Shown one piece after another: positions 63,997 through 64,000 of a DNA stretch of 64,000 nt. The stretch is from Pectobacterium peruviense. GTDB taxonomy: Bacteria; Pseudomonadota; Gammaproteobacteria; Enterobacterales; Enterobacteriaceae. The stretch spans positions 181,608-245,607 of the forward strand of contig NZ_LXFV01000010.1 in NCBI RefSeq assembly GCF_002847345.1. The letters run 5' to 3'. Under the pieces are notes generated by a model. That model ran no database searches. It worked only from the letters and a program-made list of their open reading frames with translations, and had not been told where the DNA came from. The first letter of the stretch is position 1, and each line of letters begins with the position of its first letter. Made by a program: the position numbers and the translations under genes.

Positions 63997-64000
63997 TTTT

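Overview
The window looks like the chromosome of a soft-rot enterobacterium, most likely Pectobacterium or a close relative. Long blocks keep the Escherichia coli gene order: argX-hisR-leuT-proM, yifK, the enterobacterial common antigen (ECA) genes wecG to wecA, rho, trxA, rhlB, gppA, rep, ppiC, ilvC, ilvY, ilvADEMGXL, yifB, maoP, hdfR and trpT. The genus is inferred from this mosaic and from protein similarity recalled from memory; no search was run.

Layout. 1-6.7 kb: the end of an MmgE/PrpD-family gene, a TSUP exporter and an AapJQMP-type amino-acid ABC transporter, all on the + strand. 6.8-12.3 kb: a minus-strand operon holding a fumarase-superfamily (PurB-like) lyase, a GNAT acetyltransferase, a cystine-family ABC importer and an M20 deacylase; this set fits acetylation, lyase cleavage and deacetylation of a succinylated thiol or amine such as S-(2-succino)cysteine. 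12.5-13.8 kb: a periplasmic histidine acid phosphatase (phytase type). 13.9-14.5 kb: four tRNA genes with promoter and terminator. 14.6-28.5 kb: yifK and the ECA operon, which lacks rffH. 28.5-36.6 kb: rho, trxA, rhlB, gppA, rep and ppiC, with two copies of a dispersed palindromic repeat. 36.6-42.4 kb: putA and a divergent LysR/NAD(P)-binding pair placed between ppiC and ilvC. 42.5-55.6 kb: ilvC/ilvY and the ilvLXGMEDA operon, with leader peptide, attenuator and the microgene ilvX visible. 55.9-58.8 kb: yifB, maoP and hdfR. 58.8-63.5 kb: a YtfQRT-YjfF (galactofuranose) ABC importer. The window ends at tRNA-Trp, normally the tail of an rRNA operon.

The most notable accessory locus lies between ilvY and ilvA (46.6-48.9 kb). 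It is an AT-rich minus-strand cassette with a 69-residue protein of unknown role, an Hcp (type VI secretion tube protein), a pesticin-like lysozyme with no signal peptide, and a secreted LprI-type protein whose start overlaps the lysozyme stop. This reads as an Hcp-linked effector/immunity module. It is bracketed by a direct repeat of about 125 bp, made of the 5' end of the neighbouring DUF2461 gene plus a terminator-like hairpin, so the cassette appears to have entered between duplicated flanks.

Biosynthesis and housekeeping genes are intact. ilvG is full length, so acetohydroxyacid synthase II should be functional. No CRISPR array, insertion sequence, prophage or rRNA gene was seen in the window.
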